The notes beneath the pieces were generated by a model. The model saw nothing but the letters and a program-made list of their open reading frames with translations, searched no databases and was not told the DNA's origin. A program made the translations under genes and the position numbers. Positions 5,392-5,420 of a DNA stretch of 5,420 nt are shown one piece after another; the stretch's first letter is position 1, and each line of letters starts with the position of its first letter. Where the stretch lies: the NCBI GenBank assembly GCA_028706695.1, contig JAQTVU010000210.1:1-5420 (forward strand). The letters run 5' to 3'. The DNA comes from Mycobacterium sp. (GTDB taxonomy: Bacteria > Actinomycetota > Actinomycetes > Mycobacteriales > Mycobacteriaceae).

Positions 5392-5420
5392 GTGCGTCTC
5401 GTCTTCGCCGGCACCCCGGA
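5392..5420 (+). CDS. fmt: Methionyl-tRNA formyltransferase, 5' end only
   Basis: Only nine complete codons and part of a tenth are in the window: GTG start, then RLVFAGTP. This is the typical N-terminus of methionyl-tRNA formyltransferase (MRLVFAGTPE in mycobacteria), the first strand and loop of its formyltransferase domain. The enzyme transfers a formyl group from 10-formyltetrahydrofolate to initiator Met-tRNA. The assignment rests on this short match and on the gene order, since fmt (Rv1406) follows the methyltransferase in M. tuberculosis and commonly lies near priA in bacteria. The gene runs off the right edge, so nothing can be said about its integrity. It begins divergently from the methyltransferase, probably on a leaderless transcript. 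Confidence 0.85.

Overview
This is a high-GC actinobacterial window, almost certainly from a Mycobacterium. Gene content, order and protein sequences match the Mycobacterium tuberculosis segment from Rv1400c (lipI) to Rv1406 (fmt), with one gene fewer. The species cannot be fixed from the sequence alone; the missing gene and the protein divergence point to a non-tuberculous species. These comparisons rest on recalled knowledge of the M. tuberculosis locus, not on a search.

Layout: (1) 1-963, minus strand, a complete LipI-type alpha/beta hydrolase of the hormone-sensitive-lipase family. (2) 962-1726, plus strand, a multi-pass membrane protein of the YhhN/lysoplasmalogenase family; its ATG and that of lipI share one CATG. 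(3) 1754-3763, plus strand, priA, the actinobacterial form that keeps the eight zinc-binding cysteines but has lost recognisable helicase ATPase motifs. (4) 3764-3892, a 129-bp AT-richer gap that carries regulatory dyads. (5) 3893-4381, plus strand, a MarR-family regulator. (6) 4400-5224, minus strand, a class I SAM-dependent methyltransferase, convergent with the regulator and 18 bp from it. (7) 5225-5391, a 167-bp divergent promoter region. (8) 5392 to the window edge, plus strand, the first codons of fmt, with a start that looks leaderless.

Together: the YhhN gene and priA form a same-strand pair (27-bp gap) and are probably co-transcribed. priA and fmt are housekeeping genes that lie next to each other in many bacteria; here a regulator/methyltransferase module sits between them. 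In M. tuberculosis the homologous regulator Rv1404 is reported to repress two flanking paralogous methyltransferases (Rv1403c and Rv1405c) in connection with acid stress. Here only the Rv1405c-side gene is present and the Rv1403c position is empty, yet the gap still carries a box resembling one upstream of the remaining methyltransferase.

I see no tRNA, rRNA, CRISPR array, insertion sequence or prophage feature, and no wholly new system. The best leads are the shared candidate operator boxes, the missing methyltransferase paralogue, the degenerate PriA, and the overlapping or leaderless starts.
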